Below, one piece after another: positions 8,990 to 16,991 of a DNA stretch of 64,000 bases; the stretch's first letter is position 1, and each line of letters begins with the position of its first letter. A model generated the notes under the pieces. It searched no databases. It saw nothing but the letters and a program-made list of their open reading frames with translations, and was not told the DNA's origin. The position numbers and the translations under genes are program-made. The DNA is from Pseudoalteromonas espejiana DSM 9414 (GTDB lineage: Bacteria > Pseudomonadota > Gammaproteobacteria > Enterobacterales > Alteromonadaceae), in the NCBI RefSeq assembly GCF_002221525.1, contig NZ_CP011029.1, forward strand, positions 715,696 to 779,695. Reading direction: 5' to 3'.

Positions 8990-9501
8990 TGAGCGATTTT
9001 AAAGCGACCATAGGCCTAATAAACCCTAAAAGCCCCACAAATGTAGGCGGTGTTTTGCGTGCCGCGGGTTGCTACGATGCAAAGCAAGTGTTCTTTACCG
9101 GTAGCCGTTATTTAAATGCTAAAAAGTTTCATACTGATACTAAAAACGTTGTTGAGCGAATTCCCTTAATTGGCGCTGATAATCTGCAAAACGTTAAACC
9201 CGAAGGTGCAACTGTCGTAATTATTGAGCTAATTGAAGGCGCGACGCCTTTGCCTGACTTTAAACACCCAGAAAATGCTTTTTATGTATTTGGCCCTGAA
9301 GACGGCTCTATCCCAAAAGATGTTTTAAAATGGTGTGATGAAGTAGTGTATGTACCAACAATAGGGTGTATGAACCTGGCTGCTACTTGTAATGTTGTAC
9401 TGTATGACCGTTTAGCTAAGCTTGGCGGCGTAGAGAGCAGTGATTCAACCATTATTAGTTCCCGCGACACCAATAACAAAATGAAGTGGGATAAAGCATA
9501 A
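8989..9501 (+). CDS. SpoU/TrmH-family RNA 2'-O-methyltransferase
   Basis: This 170-residue SPOUT-class methyltransferase has all three motifs: NPKSPTNVGGVLRAAGC (motif 1, with the Asn and Arg), AFYVFGPEDGSIPKDVLKWC (motif 2) and YVPTIGCMNLAATCNVVLYDR (motif 3 of the trefoil knot). It should transfer methyl from AdoMet to a ribose 2'-OH of tRNA or rRNA. The exact target is not visible, and there is no substrate-recruiting N-terminal domain. I place the start at the ATG overlapping the ycgN stop by one base (TAATG). An in-frame TTG 9 bases earlier is less likely because homologs begin near SDFKATIGLINP. It probably forms an operon with ycgN. Confidence 0.85.
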   Translation: MSDFKATIGLINPKSPTNVGGVLRAAGCYDAKQVFFTGSRYLNAKKFHTDTKNVVERIPLIGADNLQNVKPEGATVVIIELIEGATPLPDFKHPENAFYVFGPEDGSIPKDVLKWCDEVVYVPTIGCMNLAATCNVVLYDRLAKLGGVESSDSTIISSRDTNNKMKWDKA

Positions 9502-9560
9502 ACGAGCAAAGCTAAAATGTTCGCTAAAATTTCTTTTACTTTACGTACTTAGTTCTACAC

Positions 9561-9579
9561 TTTAGGGACATACCCTAAA
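9561..9579. promoter_or_regulatory. Short inverted repeat in the leader of the solute-binding gene
   Basis: TTTAGGG and CCCTAAA flank a 5-base spacer, ending 12 bases before the start codon. Outer bases (ACACT and AGTGT) extend the stem with a bulge. It may be an operator or a leader hairpin; no regulator is identified. Confidence 0.35.
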
Positions 9580-9591
9580 TAAAGTGTAATT

Positions 9592-10479
9592 ATGCGCGTA
9601 CTTTTAATTTTGTTTTTATTTTCACCTTTTTGTTTTGCTCAGGTCCCTGTGACTTATATGCAAGGCGACACATCCCACACTGTAATAGGTGAGCGCTATA
9701 AATCGGGTTATTTATTTAGCGCCCCTAACAGCACTAAAACTATTCACGTTGTTACCGAAGATTGGCCGCCTTATATAGGCAACAAGCTGTGTAATAAAGG
9801 CTGGGTGTATCAATTTAGCGCTGCAATTTTTAATAGTGCAGGGTATAGCGTTTATATCGAATTTGTTCCGTGGGCAAGGGCTGTGCGTGCCGTTGAATTA
9901 GGTAAAGCTGACATTTTAATGCCAGAATATTATATCGAAGATACAGCGCCTTCTGACTACGTACCAAACCAAACGCGTCGTAAATTATTAGGGCTATCAA
10001 ATGCATTTGAGGGCGGTAATATCGGCTTTTTAAAACGCAAAGGCGAGCCCGACAGATTCAATGGTAATTTAAAGTCACTTAAAGGTTCGCGTATTGGTGT
10101 AGTAAGGGGGTATCAAAACACCCCAGAGTTTGATGCCATGATGGATAACGACGAATTTATTATTATTAATGCCGTAGACGATTTACAGCTTGTTAAGCTA
10201 CTAGCAGCAAAGCGGGTAGATTTAATTATTGGCGATCCGAGCGTTTTAATTTACTCAGTAAAATACTCAAACCTATCTGATAGTGCAAAACAGTCTTTAC
10301 TCAGCGCTATAGAGCCCGAAACAACCGCTATTCAATATAACCCCTTATATTTTGCTATTAGTAAAAGCACAACAGATTGGCTTGGTATTTTAGAAGATAT
10401 AAACACAGCGTTATACAAATTTAAAAATAGCGGAGAAACGCTTAGGCTTAAAAACACCTTACTAAATGAGTGTGGTTAA
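9592..10479 (+). CDS. Periplasmic solute-binding protein, family 3 type
   Basis: This 295-residue protein has a cleaved signal peptide (MRVLLILFLFSPFCFA, then QVP) and the fold signature of extracellular solute-binding family 3. The signature comprises VTEDWPPY near residue 54, WVYQFSAAIFNSAGYSVYIEFVPWARAV, LGKADILMPEYY and a late LKGSRIGVVRGYQNTPEFD hinge region. No permease or ATPase gene lies next to it, so it may not serve a conventional ABC importer. Such orphan proteins in marine bacteria often feed signalling or remain unexplained. It is followed after about 80 bases by the FucP-type transporter gene, with a LacI-type palindrome between them. Confidence 0.8.
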   Translation: MRVLLILFLFSPFCFAQVPVTYMQGDTSHTVIGERYKSGYLFSAPNSTKTIHVVTEDWPPYIGNKLCNKGWVYQFSAAIFNSAGYSVYIEFVPWARAVRAVELGKADILMPEYYIEDTAPSDYVPNQTRRKLLGLSNAFEGGNIGFLKRKGEPDRFNGNLKSLKGSRIGVVRGYQNTPEFDAMMDNDEFIIINAVDDLQLVKLLAAKRVDLIIGDPSVLIYSVKYSNLSDSAKQSLLSAIEPETTAIQYNPLYFAISKSTTDWLGILEDINTALYKFKNSGETLRLKNTLLNECG

Positions 10480-10480
10480 T

Positions 10481-10492
10481 TGTAACGTTCCA
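10481..10492. promoter_or_regulatory. LacI-family-type operator candidate before the sugar transporter
   Basis: TGTAACGTTCCA is a near-palindrome centred on CG, the usual shape of LacI/GalR-family operators. It differs by one base from a perfect TGGAAC/GTTCCA dyad. It lies about 70 bases upstream of the transporter start. A nearly identical site precedes the chemotaxis receptor gene. Confidence 0.45.
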
Positions 10493-10563
10493 AAAATTTA
10501 GTGCTTATATTTCACTTCAAACGTGTAGAATCATTTCCAACTTGTTAATGGAGTGAAAATGAC

Positions 10564-11817
10564 GTGAGTGAAATAAATACTAATCAATCATTTGCGGTCA
10601 AAGAGCAACAAAATAAAAATTACCTGTTACCACTGACTGCAATGACCACACTGTTCTTTTTATGGGGCTTTATTACCGTTTTAAACGACGTGCTAATTCC
10701 CCGTTTAAAGGGCGTTTTTGACCTATCTTACTTTGAAGCAATGCTTGTTCAGTTTTGCTTTTTTGGTGCCTACTTTATTGTCTCTATTCCGGCTGGAATT
10801 TTAGTTAAACAACTAGGCTACAAAAAAGGAATTTTAACTGGGCTGGTAATAGCATCAATCGGCTGTATGTTGTTTTACCCAGCGGTTGTAGTGCACGAAT
10901 ATTGGTTGTTTTTAGGAGCGCTATTTGTTTTAGCCTCGGGCGTAACCGTTTTACAAGTTTCTGCAAACCCTTATGTGGCCGCTTTAGGTCCTGAAAAAAC
11001 AGCATCGTCTAGGCTTAACCTAGCACAAGCACTTAATGCGCTTGGTACAACTGTTGGCCCTTATGTAGGCGGTATATTATTTTTTGGTACAGCCGGTACA
11101 CTCGCAGCCAGTGCTGCAAGCGCTGAGTCGGTTAAAGTGCCTTACTTAATGTTAGCTGTTGCACTACTTGTAATCGCGATTGTTTTTGCCTTTGTAAAAC
11201 TCCCTGATATAGAGAGCCACAAAGAAGAAAACAACCCTGTAAACGAGTCTCGCTCGCTTACTCAAGCACCTCATTTAACAATGGGTGTTGTAGCAATATT
11301 TTGTTATGTTGGCGGCGAAGTTGCAATTGGTAGTTTTTTAGTTAACTTTTTTGGTGAAGCACACATAGCCGGGCTTGAAGAGCATGCAGCAGCTGCCCTT
11401 ATTAGTTATTACTGGGGTGGGGCTATGGTAGGGCGTTTTATTGGATCCGCTTTATTACAAAAAATAGCGCCGTCTAAAGCGCTGGCGTTTAATGCGGTTA
11501 TGGTTATTGCATTGCTACAGGTTACCATTTTTACCCAAGGTAATGTGGCTTTGTATGCTGTGCTTGCGATAGGGTTATTTAACTCTATTATGTTTCCGAC
11601 TATTTTTTCTGTTGCAATTGAAAAGCTTGGCTCTTTAACAAGTAAAGGTTCAGGCTGGTTATGTTTAGCTATTGTCGGTGGTGCGTTAGTGCCGCTACTG
11701 CAAGGTTACATTGCAGATGTAGTTAATATTCAACTAAGCTTTTTTGTACCGCTACTATGTTATGTGTTTATAGCATGGTACGGTTTAAACGTTGTTCGCC
11801 TCGCTAAAAAGTGGTAA
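10564..11817 (+). CDS. Sugar MFS transporter, FucP/NagP-like
   Basis: This 417-residue, 12-helix major facilitator is of the fucose/glucose-galactose permease type. Diagnostic segments are TTLFFLWGFITVLNDVLIPRLKGVF in helix 1, FFGAYFIVSIPAGILVKQLGYKKGIL around helices 2-3 and VSANPYVAALGPEKTASSRLNLAQALNALGTTVGPYVGG. It should carry a sugar with protons or sodium across the inner membrane. Related Alteromonadales proteins include N-acetylglucosamine permeases, but the substrate is not fixed here. The start is GTG 10564, 10 bases after GGAG. The nearer ATG at 10559 opens only a three-codon ATG-ACG-TGA frame. A terminator follows. Confidence 0.87.
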   Translation: MSEINTNQSFAVKEQQNKNYLLPLTAMTTLFFLWGFITVLNDVLIPRLKGVFDLSYFEAMLVQFCFFGAYFIVSIPAGILVKQLGYKKGILTGLVIASIGCMLFYPAVVVHEYWLFLGALFVLASGVTVLQVSANPYVAALGPEKTASSRLNLAQALNALGTTVGPYVGGILFFGTAGTLAASAASAESVKVPYLMLAVALLVIAIVFAFVKLPDIESHKEENNPVNESRSLTQAPHLTMGVVAIFCYVGGEVAIGSFLVNFFGEAHIAGLEEHAAAALISYYWGGAMVGRFIGSALLQKIAPSKALAFNAVMVIALLQVTIFTQGNVALYAVLAIGLFNSIMFPTIFSVAIEKLGSLTSKGSGWLCLAIVGGALVPLLQGYIADVVNIQLSFFVPLLCYVFIAWYGLNVVRLAKKW

Positions 11818-11834
11818 CAAACGTATAAACACGA

Positions 11835-11865
11835 AGCGACTGAATACGTATTCAGTCGCTTTTTT
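11835..11865 (+). terminator. Intrinsic terminator after the sugar transporter
   Basis: The perfect 13-bp-arm hairpin AGCGACTGAATAC / GTATTCAGTCGCT is followed by a run of five or more T. Confidence 0.88.
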
Positions 11866-11877
11866 ATCAAAATCAAT

Positions 11878-11889
11878 AGGAACGTTCCA
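11878..11889. promoter_or_regulatory. LacI-family-type operator candidate before the chemotaxis receptor
   Basis: AGGAACGTTCCA has the perfect 10-bp core GGAACGTTCC and a CG centre. It lies about 180 bases upstream of the chemotaxis receptor start. It is the better of two matching sites here and may place the receptor in the same sugar regulon as the transporter. Confidence 0.45.
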
Positions 11890-12070
11890 TTAATTTGTTT
11901 TAATTAATCTTCAACTTGCCACTTAACTACCAGTTATATTTATTAGTTACTAAGTTAATGCTTTATTACTGTTTTTTACTTTAATCTTCTCTTAAACTCG
12001 CAATTACAACGACATAACTATAAATTTTTGCTAAAACAGTAACTAATAAATAATAATAAAAAGGGTAGCT

Positions 12071-13960
12071 ATGATTAACTCTCTTAAATTTACCTCTAAA
12101 GTTACTATTGCCGCATCTGTAGTATTAGTTATGGTGTTGGGTTTGTTTACTATTAATAACTATATCGCTATGCGTAACCAAACGCAGCAACAGCTAGATT
12201 TAGTATTAAAGCAAAATTCAGAGTCAGTTTCTCAAAATATAGCAAGCTGGTTAAATGCAAAGCTTGCAATTGTAAAATCAATAGCTCATACCCACCAAGC
12301 AAACGATGCCAAACAATTAACACTCTCTCAGCTTAATACTGCAGAGTTTGCCGGTGATTTTAAAAATACTTACATTGGTAAACCCAGTGGCGTGTTTATA
12401 TTAAATGATCAGAGCGTTTTGCTCCCTGCTGATTTTGACGCCACATCTCGCCCTTGGTATAAGTTAGTTGAAAACAAATCAACCACAGCCTTTACCACGC
12501 CATACATTGATGTAACCACCAATGAACTGACCATCTCTGCTGTAGTGCCTATTCAATCTAATGGCGTTTTTAGTGGCGTAGCCGGTGCTGATATAGACAT
12601 GCAAACGGTGAGTAAAATAATTAACGACATTGACTTTTTAGGGTTAGGTTACGGTTTTTTACTTGATAATAATGGCCAAGTGTTAAGTCACCCAAACAGC
12701 AAGTTAAACTTAAAAACAACCACCGATTTATTTGGAAAACGTACACCTTTAAATAGTGAGTTTACCCAATATGAATTTGATGGAGAGTCGCAATTAGTCT
12801 CTTTTACAAAAATACGTGGCATAGATAATGTAGATTGGTATTTAGGGGTTGTGATCAACCAAGAGCAAGCCTTTGCAAGTGTATCGCGCTTTGGGACTAC
12901 AGCTGCCATATACATGGTGTTAGGTATTGTAGCTATTGTTGTGTTGATGCAATTTTTATTACGTTTTCTAATGCAACCAATGCTGCGTTTAAATGATGCT
13001 ATTGAAGATATAGCGCAAGGTGAAGGAGACTTAACTAAGCGCCTTGAGGTTGAAAACAACGATGAATTTGGACAGCTGAGTCATTCATTTAACATTTTTA
13101 TAGAAAAAATACAGCGCTCTATTGAGCAAGTAAAAATAACCACAACGCAGCTCGATATCGTTATTGCAAGTGTAGTAACACAAACGCACGCATCACTTGC
13201 TATGTATGACGACCAAACAAAGCGTACTGATAGTGTGGCTTTGGCGGTTAATAACTTTTCTCATACAGCAACATCAATTGCTAATAATGCCAGTGAAGCC
13301 TCAGAAATTGCAAAAAACGCTGATCAGCACTCTACCCAAAACCAACAAACGTTAAATCAAAGCGTTAATAGTATTCATCAGCTTTCAGATAATATGGAGC
13401 AAGCTCAACAAACAATTAATAGCCTAAACGCGCATACAGTCAGTATTGGTCAAGTTTTAGAGGTTATAAAAGGAGTGAGCGAACAAACAAATTTACTTGC
13501 TTTGAATGCCGCTATTGAAGCTGCAAGAGCGGGCGAAGCCGGTCGTGGTTTTGCGGTAGTAGCCGACGAAGTACGCCAATTAGCACATCGCACTAAGCAA
13601 TCAACGCAAGAAATAGAAGATACCGTAAGTCAACTGCAAAAAGGTTCAAACCATGCGGTTGAGTTGATGAAAACCAGCCTGCAAGATAGTGAAAAAAGTG
13701 TTGAACAAGCCGAGGCTGTTAGCCATCTTATGGGACAAATTATTGAGTCGATTAAACAAATTAATGGTGCTAACCATAGTGTGGCAGATGCAACGGTTGA
13801 ACAAAACGACATGGTTAAGTCACTACATTGTGATATTAAAAGTATGAGTGAGCTATCGCTTCAGGGTCAAAATAACTTACAAAGCACCCTTAACGAATGC
13901 ACTAAACTAAAACAACAATTTAGTGATTTAGAACATATGGTCCAAAAGTTTAAGGTATAA
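12071..13960 (+). CDS. Methyl-accepting chemotaxis protein with dCache sensor
   Basis: This 629-residue transmembrane chemoreceptor has TM1 at about residues 13-30, a periplasmic double-Cache-like sensor (about 40-275, with [11 protein letters not shown] and the [10 protein letters not shown] end), TM2 at about 278-300, HAMP ([21 protein letters not shown]) and a long signalling coiled coil. The CheA/CheW-contact tip around residue 471 reads [32 protein letters not shown]. There is no C-terminal CheR/CheB tether pentapeptide. It should steer swimming in response to a small extracellular ligand. The diguanylate cyclase gene begins 3 bases after its stop. The upstream LacI-type palindrome suggests a sugar ligand, which is inference. 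Confidence 0.9.
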   Translation: MINSLKFTSKVTIAASVVLVMVLGLFTINNYIAMRNQTQQQLDLVLKQNSESVSQNIASWLNAKLAIVKSIAHTHQANDAKQLTLSQLNTAEFAGDFKNTYIGKPSGVFILNDQSVLLPADFDATSRPWYKLVENKSTTAFTTPYIDVTTNELTISAVVPIQSNGVFSGVAGADIDMQTVSKIINDIDFLGLGYGFLLDNNGQVLSHPNSKLNLKTTTDLFGKRTPLNSEFTQYEFDGESQLVSFTKIRGIDNVDWYLGVVINQEQAFASVSRFGTTAAIYMVLGIVAIVVLMQFLLRFLMQPMLRLNDAIEDIAQGEGDLTKRLEVENNDEFGQLSHSFNIFIEKIQRSIEQVKITTTQLDIVIASVVTQTHASLAMYDDQTKRTDSVALAVNNFSHTATSIANNASEASEIAKNADQHSTQNQQTLNQSVNSIHQLSDNMEQAQQTINSLNAHTVSIGQVLEVIKGVSEQTNLLALNAAIEAARAGEAGRGFAVVADEVRQLAHRTKQSTQEIEDTVSQLQKGSNHAVELMKTSLQDSEKSVEQAEAVSHLMGQIIESIKQINGANHSVADATVEQNDMVKSLHCDIKSMSELSLQGQNNLQSTLNECTKLKQQFSDLEHMVQKFKV

Positions 13961-13963
13961 ATA

Positions 13964-15052
13964 ATGCCTAAAAAATCTGCTGCGTCGCAAAGTTGGCTTA
14001 GCCTAATTAATATAGATAAAGTTTACAGCTCAGATAAACAGCGCCAAGCTTTTTCATTATTCACGATGATAGCAATCGCTATTATCGTTATAACCATGTT
14101 GGTAGTGTCTAACTACGATGTGTATTCGCCTATTCTTACTATGTCGTTAATTGCCGTCAATATTACTATTATTATGGGCACTGTTTATTTTATAAAAACA
14201 GCAAAACTTGAAGTGGTAGCACTAATTAGCATGGGTATTGTGTTTATTATGTGCGTAGCGCTTACCTATACAGGAGGTAAAGAAAACACAGCTCTTTACT
14301 GGTTGATGTTCTACCCTGTAGTGTGTTTTGCATCGCTTGGTGTGAGCCGCGGCGCTTTGCTTGGTGCGAGTTTATTGGTTTGTTGTACTTTTATTTTATA
14401 CGGACCAGACTTTGGGCAAGTAGAATACGGAGGTGTTGAAAAGTCACGCTTTTTAGCATCCTTTACCTTGGTGTTTATTTTTTCATTTATAGGCGAGTAC
14501 TTTAGGTACAAAAGCCATATGGCGATTGCTGACATAACGCTTTCGCAAACTCAAGATGCCTACACAGATCAGCTTACGGGAGGCGCGAATAGGCGTTTTA
14601 TAACAGCTCACTTTTTAAAATTAGCAGCTAAAACGCCTGAAAACTATTTACCCTTTTCAGTTTTATTACTCGATTTAGATTATTTTAAACGCTTAAACGA
14701 TACGTATGGGCACGACTTTGGTGATACTGTTTTAATTGAATTTACCAAATTGTTAGATTCTCAATTTCCAATGTCGTGTGTTAAAGCGCGTTATGGCGGC
14801 GAAGAGTTTGTGGTTATTTTACCAAAAGAAACAGCCCAAGCAGCAACTAAAATAGCGGATGATTTTCGCCAATGTGTTGCTAAACAAGCTATTTTAACCA
14901 ACGACAATAAGCGGGTGTTTATTACTTGCAGCATCGGCGTTGCACAAGTTAATAATATTGATGATTACAGCCAAGCGCTTAAACAAGCTGACGAGAATTT
15001 ATACAAAGCAAAAGAGCTGGGCCGCAATAAGGTTGTATCAAAGTACAGTTAA
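13964..15052 (+). CDS. Membrane diguanylate cyclase (GGDEF domain)
   Basis: This 362-residue protein has about six N-terminal membrane helices (residues 28-185) and a C-terminal GGDEF domain. The active-site signature is ARYGGEEF near residue 278. LLDLDYFKRLNDTYGHDFGD supplies the metal and substrate loop, and the tail SIGVAQ..ADENLYKAKELGRNKV is complete. It should make cyclic di-GMP from two GTP. The usual RxxD product-inhibition site before the signature is absent (the segment reads FPMSC), so it may escape allosteric feedback. It follows the chemoreceptor gene with a 3-base gap and precedes the DsbA-like gene by 8 bases, forming a likely three-gene operon. Confidence 0.9.
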   Translation: MPKKSAASQSWLSLINIDKVYSSDKQRQAFSLFTMIAIAIIVITMLVVSNYDVYSPILTMSLIAVNITIIMGTVYFIKTAKLEVVALISMGIVFIMCVALTYTGGKENTALYWLMFYPVVCFASLGVSRGALLGASLLVCCTFILYGPDFGQVEYGGVEKSRFLASFTLVFIFSFIGEYFRYKSHMAIADITLSQTQDAYTDQLTGGANRRFITAHFLKLAAKTPENYLPFSVLLLDLDYFKRLNDTYGHDFGDTVLIEFTKLLDSQFPMSCVKARYGGEEFVVILPKETAQAATKIADDFRQCVAKQAILTNDNKRVFITCSIGVAQVNNIDDYSQALKQADENLYKAKELGRNKVVSKYS

Positions 15053-15060
15053 GGAACACT

Positions 15061-15690
15061 ATGACTCAAAATAAACTCATTTATGTACACGACCCAATGT
15101 GTAGCTGGTGCTGGGGATATAAGCCAACCTGGTTAAAGCTAAAAAGTGAATTACAGCCAATTCTTGAAATAGAGTACAGAGTAGGCGGGCTTGCCCCCGA
15201 TAGCCAAGAGCCAATGCCTTTAGCCATGCGCGATATGCTAAAAGGTACATGGGAGAAAATTAACGCGATGCTAGGCACGCGCTTTAACTACGACTTTTGG
15301 CAGCAATGTGAGCCAAGGCGCTCAACATACCCTGCTTGTAGGGCTGCGCTTATTGCAAGAGCACATAACAAAGAGCCGCAAATGATAGAGGCCATTCAGC
15401 ATGCTTATTATCTAAATGCACAAAATCCATCGGATGAAACCACGCTTATTGCTCTGGCAGACACTATAGGCCTTGATAAACAAAAGTTTACAGATGATCT
15501 CACGTCTCAGTCGTTAAATAATCAGTTAACCGACGAGCTTGCCTTTACGCGTAGCTTGCCTATTCGTGGTTTTCCATCTTTGGTGTTAATAACCAACGAT
15601 ACAGCCATCCCTATTGAAATAAACTACACAGATCATCAGCAAACAATTAATAAAATTAAGTCTATATTAGGGCGTGTTGATCTTTGTTGA
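15061..15690 (+). CDS. DsbA-family (FrnE/COG3531-like) thiol oxidoreductase, C-terminus altered by a repeat
   Basis: This 209-residue cytoplasmic-looking protein of the DsbA thioredoxin-like group has the redox motif CSWC at residues 14-17 (DPMCSWCWGYKP), the helical insertion ending YPACRAALIARAH and a cis-Pro loop in RGFPSLVLI. It lacks a signal peptide, as in the COG3531 predicted disulphide isomerases. AAGGA lies 4 bases before the ATG. Oddly, the last codons (GRVDLC and the stop) lie inside the terminal inverted repeat of a 313-bp dispersed element, so the native C-terminus was probably replaced by insertion. The lost portion is likely short because the fold appears complete. Confidence 0.82.
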   Translation: MTQNKLIYVHDPMCSWCWGYKPTWLKLKSELQPILEIEYRVGGLAPDSQEPMPLAMRDMLKGTWEKINAMLGTRFNYDFWQQCEPRRSTYPACRAALIARAHNKEPQMIEAIQHAYYLNAQNPSDETTLIALADTIGLDKQKFTDDLTSQSLNNQLTDELAFTRSLPIRGFPSLVLITNDTAIPIEINYTDHQQTINKIKSILGRVDLC

Positions 15691-15981
15691 GTGAAATTTG
15701 TTCAATCTAGGGGCGATTAAATCGCGGCGCGAGGTTTGTAACCTAGTGGACTAAGTAAAAACCGAGCAAAGCTTCCGCGTCCTGCTCACGCCCCTTACCT
15801 ACATCCATGTAGGCAACAAAGAGTTAATCGTTCCTAGAAAGAACCCAAAGGGCAGCGCATGTTTGGTATTTATGCTGCGTTATCGCCTATTCATGGGGAA
15901 TAACCACACTACATAGGCTCCGCCTTGCCTAAAAACCAAACATGCTGCTGCAAAATCAATCACGAAAGGTCAACACGCCCT
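15669..15981. repeat. MITE-like dispersed element, 313 bp, with terminal inverted repeats
   Basis: The ends are AGGGCGTGTTGATCTTTG (15669) and, in reverse complement, AGGGCGTGTTGACCTTTCG (15963-15981). That is about 18 bp of terminal inverted repeat with two or three mismatches. Inside are a CCTACAT/ATGTAGG hairpin and a GCATGTTTGGT/ACCAAACATGC pair, and there is no open frame of any length. The inner sequence with 'ttatcgcctattcat' resembles an intergenic repeat I recall from Shewanella and Pseudoalteromonas genomes; that recollection needs a search. It interrupts the 3' end of the DsbA-like gene. It fills much of the 530-base gap before the TonB2 operon. Confidence 0.7.
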
Positions 15982-16061
15982 CGGCTAAATCTCATCCTAT
16001 TTACGTCTATTTGTCTCTTTAATAGACGCTTTTGAATTAAAAATGCGCTTTAAGTCTTAAA

Positions 16062-16077
16062 TGTTACAGGTGTAACA
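16062..16077. promoter_or_regulatory. Palindromic operator candidate before the TonB2-type operon
   Basis: TGTTACA-GG-TGTAACA is a perfect 7-bp-arm dyad 150 bases upstream of the operon. A second dyad, AATTGTT-N7-AACAATT, lies at 16154-16174. The regulator is not identifiable. Confidence 0.4.
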
Positions 16078-16228
16078 AAAGAGACTTTTTTGCGCAACAT
16101 GCTTGTCATTATTCGCATATACAATTTCGCTCATTGAAAATCTTTAGTCTTTAAATTGTTTGCATTGAACAATTAAAGCTAAAAAACAAACTAGCAAATC
16201 CGCTAATTAACGAGTAAAGGTGTATGCG

Positions 16229-16981
16229 ATGAAAGGCGTTAAACCATTGATCTTAGCTGGTATTGTGGCTGCAAGTGCTGCTGTACACGCAAACGATTTA
16301 GATAAGGTTATCGATAAAAGCAGCGAAATAAATAAGTCAGCTGCGCAATCACAAATAAAAATAGACAAGATTGCTGATTCAATGCAAGGACGTCTTCAAC
16401 AGTTTAAAACGCTTAACAAAGAAATTGATGGTTTAGCGGTTTATAACGCACAATTAACTAAACAGTTAAACAACCAAATTGAAGAAATGGAATCACTTAA
16501 TCTTTCAATGGATCAGGTGTCTATTATCGAGCGTCAAATAACACCATTAATGCTACGTATGATTGAAGGCCTTGAGCAATTTGTACAACTAGATATCCCA
16601 TTTTTGCAAGAAGAACGTACTAAGCGTATTGCCTCTTTAAACGCCATGATGGACCGTGCAGATATTAACTCAAGCGAAAAATTTCGCCGTGTATTAGAAG
16701 CTTACCAAGTTGAGGTTGATTATGGACGTACTATTGAAGCCTATACCTCTTTATTAGATGTAAATGGTATAGAACGCGAAGTAGATTTTTTACGCATTGG
16801 CCGTTTAGAGCTTATTTATGTAACGCGTGATGGCAAACAGGCTGGCAGCTGGGATAACGAAACGAAATCGTTTGTTGAATTACCTGATTCTACAATAAGC
16901 CAAATCAATAAAGGTTTACGCATTGCGCGTAAGCAACTTGCCCCAGATATGTTAACTCTGCCAGTACACGCAGCAGAATAA
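16229..16981 (+). CDS. DUF3450 periplasmic protein of the TonB2-type system
   Basis: This protein of about 250 residues has a signal peptide (MKGVKPLILAGIVAASAAVHA, then NDL) and a long alpha-helical coiled-coil body rich in Gln, Lys and Glu. It ends in the DUF3450 signature region (IEAYTSLLDVNGIEREVDFLRIGRLELIYVT). In Vibrio the equivalent gene opens the TonB2 cluster. It is thought to assist the TtpC/ExbB2 complex from the periplasm, though its exact role is unclear. I choose ATG 16229, 8 bases after AAAGG, over the GTG at 16220 that lies inside the ribosome-binding stretch. It starts a six-gene operon with short spacers. Confidence 0.82.
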   Translation: MKGVKPLILAGIVAASAAVHANDLDKVIDKSSEINKSAAQSQIKIDKIADSMQGRLQQFKTLNKEIDGLAVYNAQLTKQLNNQIEEMESLNLSMDQVSIIERQITPLMLRMIEGLEQFVQLDIPFLQEERTKRIASLNAMMDRADINSSEKFRRVLEAYQVEVDYGRTIEAYTSLLDVNGIEREVDFLRIGRLELIYVTRDGKQAGSWDNETKSFVELPDSTISQINKGLRIARKQLAPDMLTLPVHAAE

Positions 16982-16991
16982 GAGGTTAAAA

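Noticed and set aside
16081..16125. Single Pho half-site TTGTCAT upstream of the TonB2 operon
   Set aside because: The positions 11 bases to either side do not match the half-site, unlike the array at 21464.
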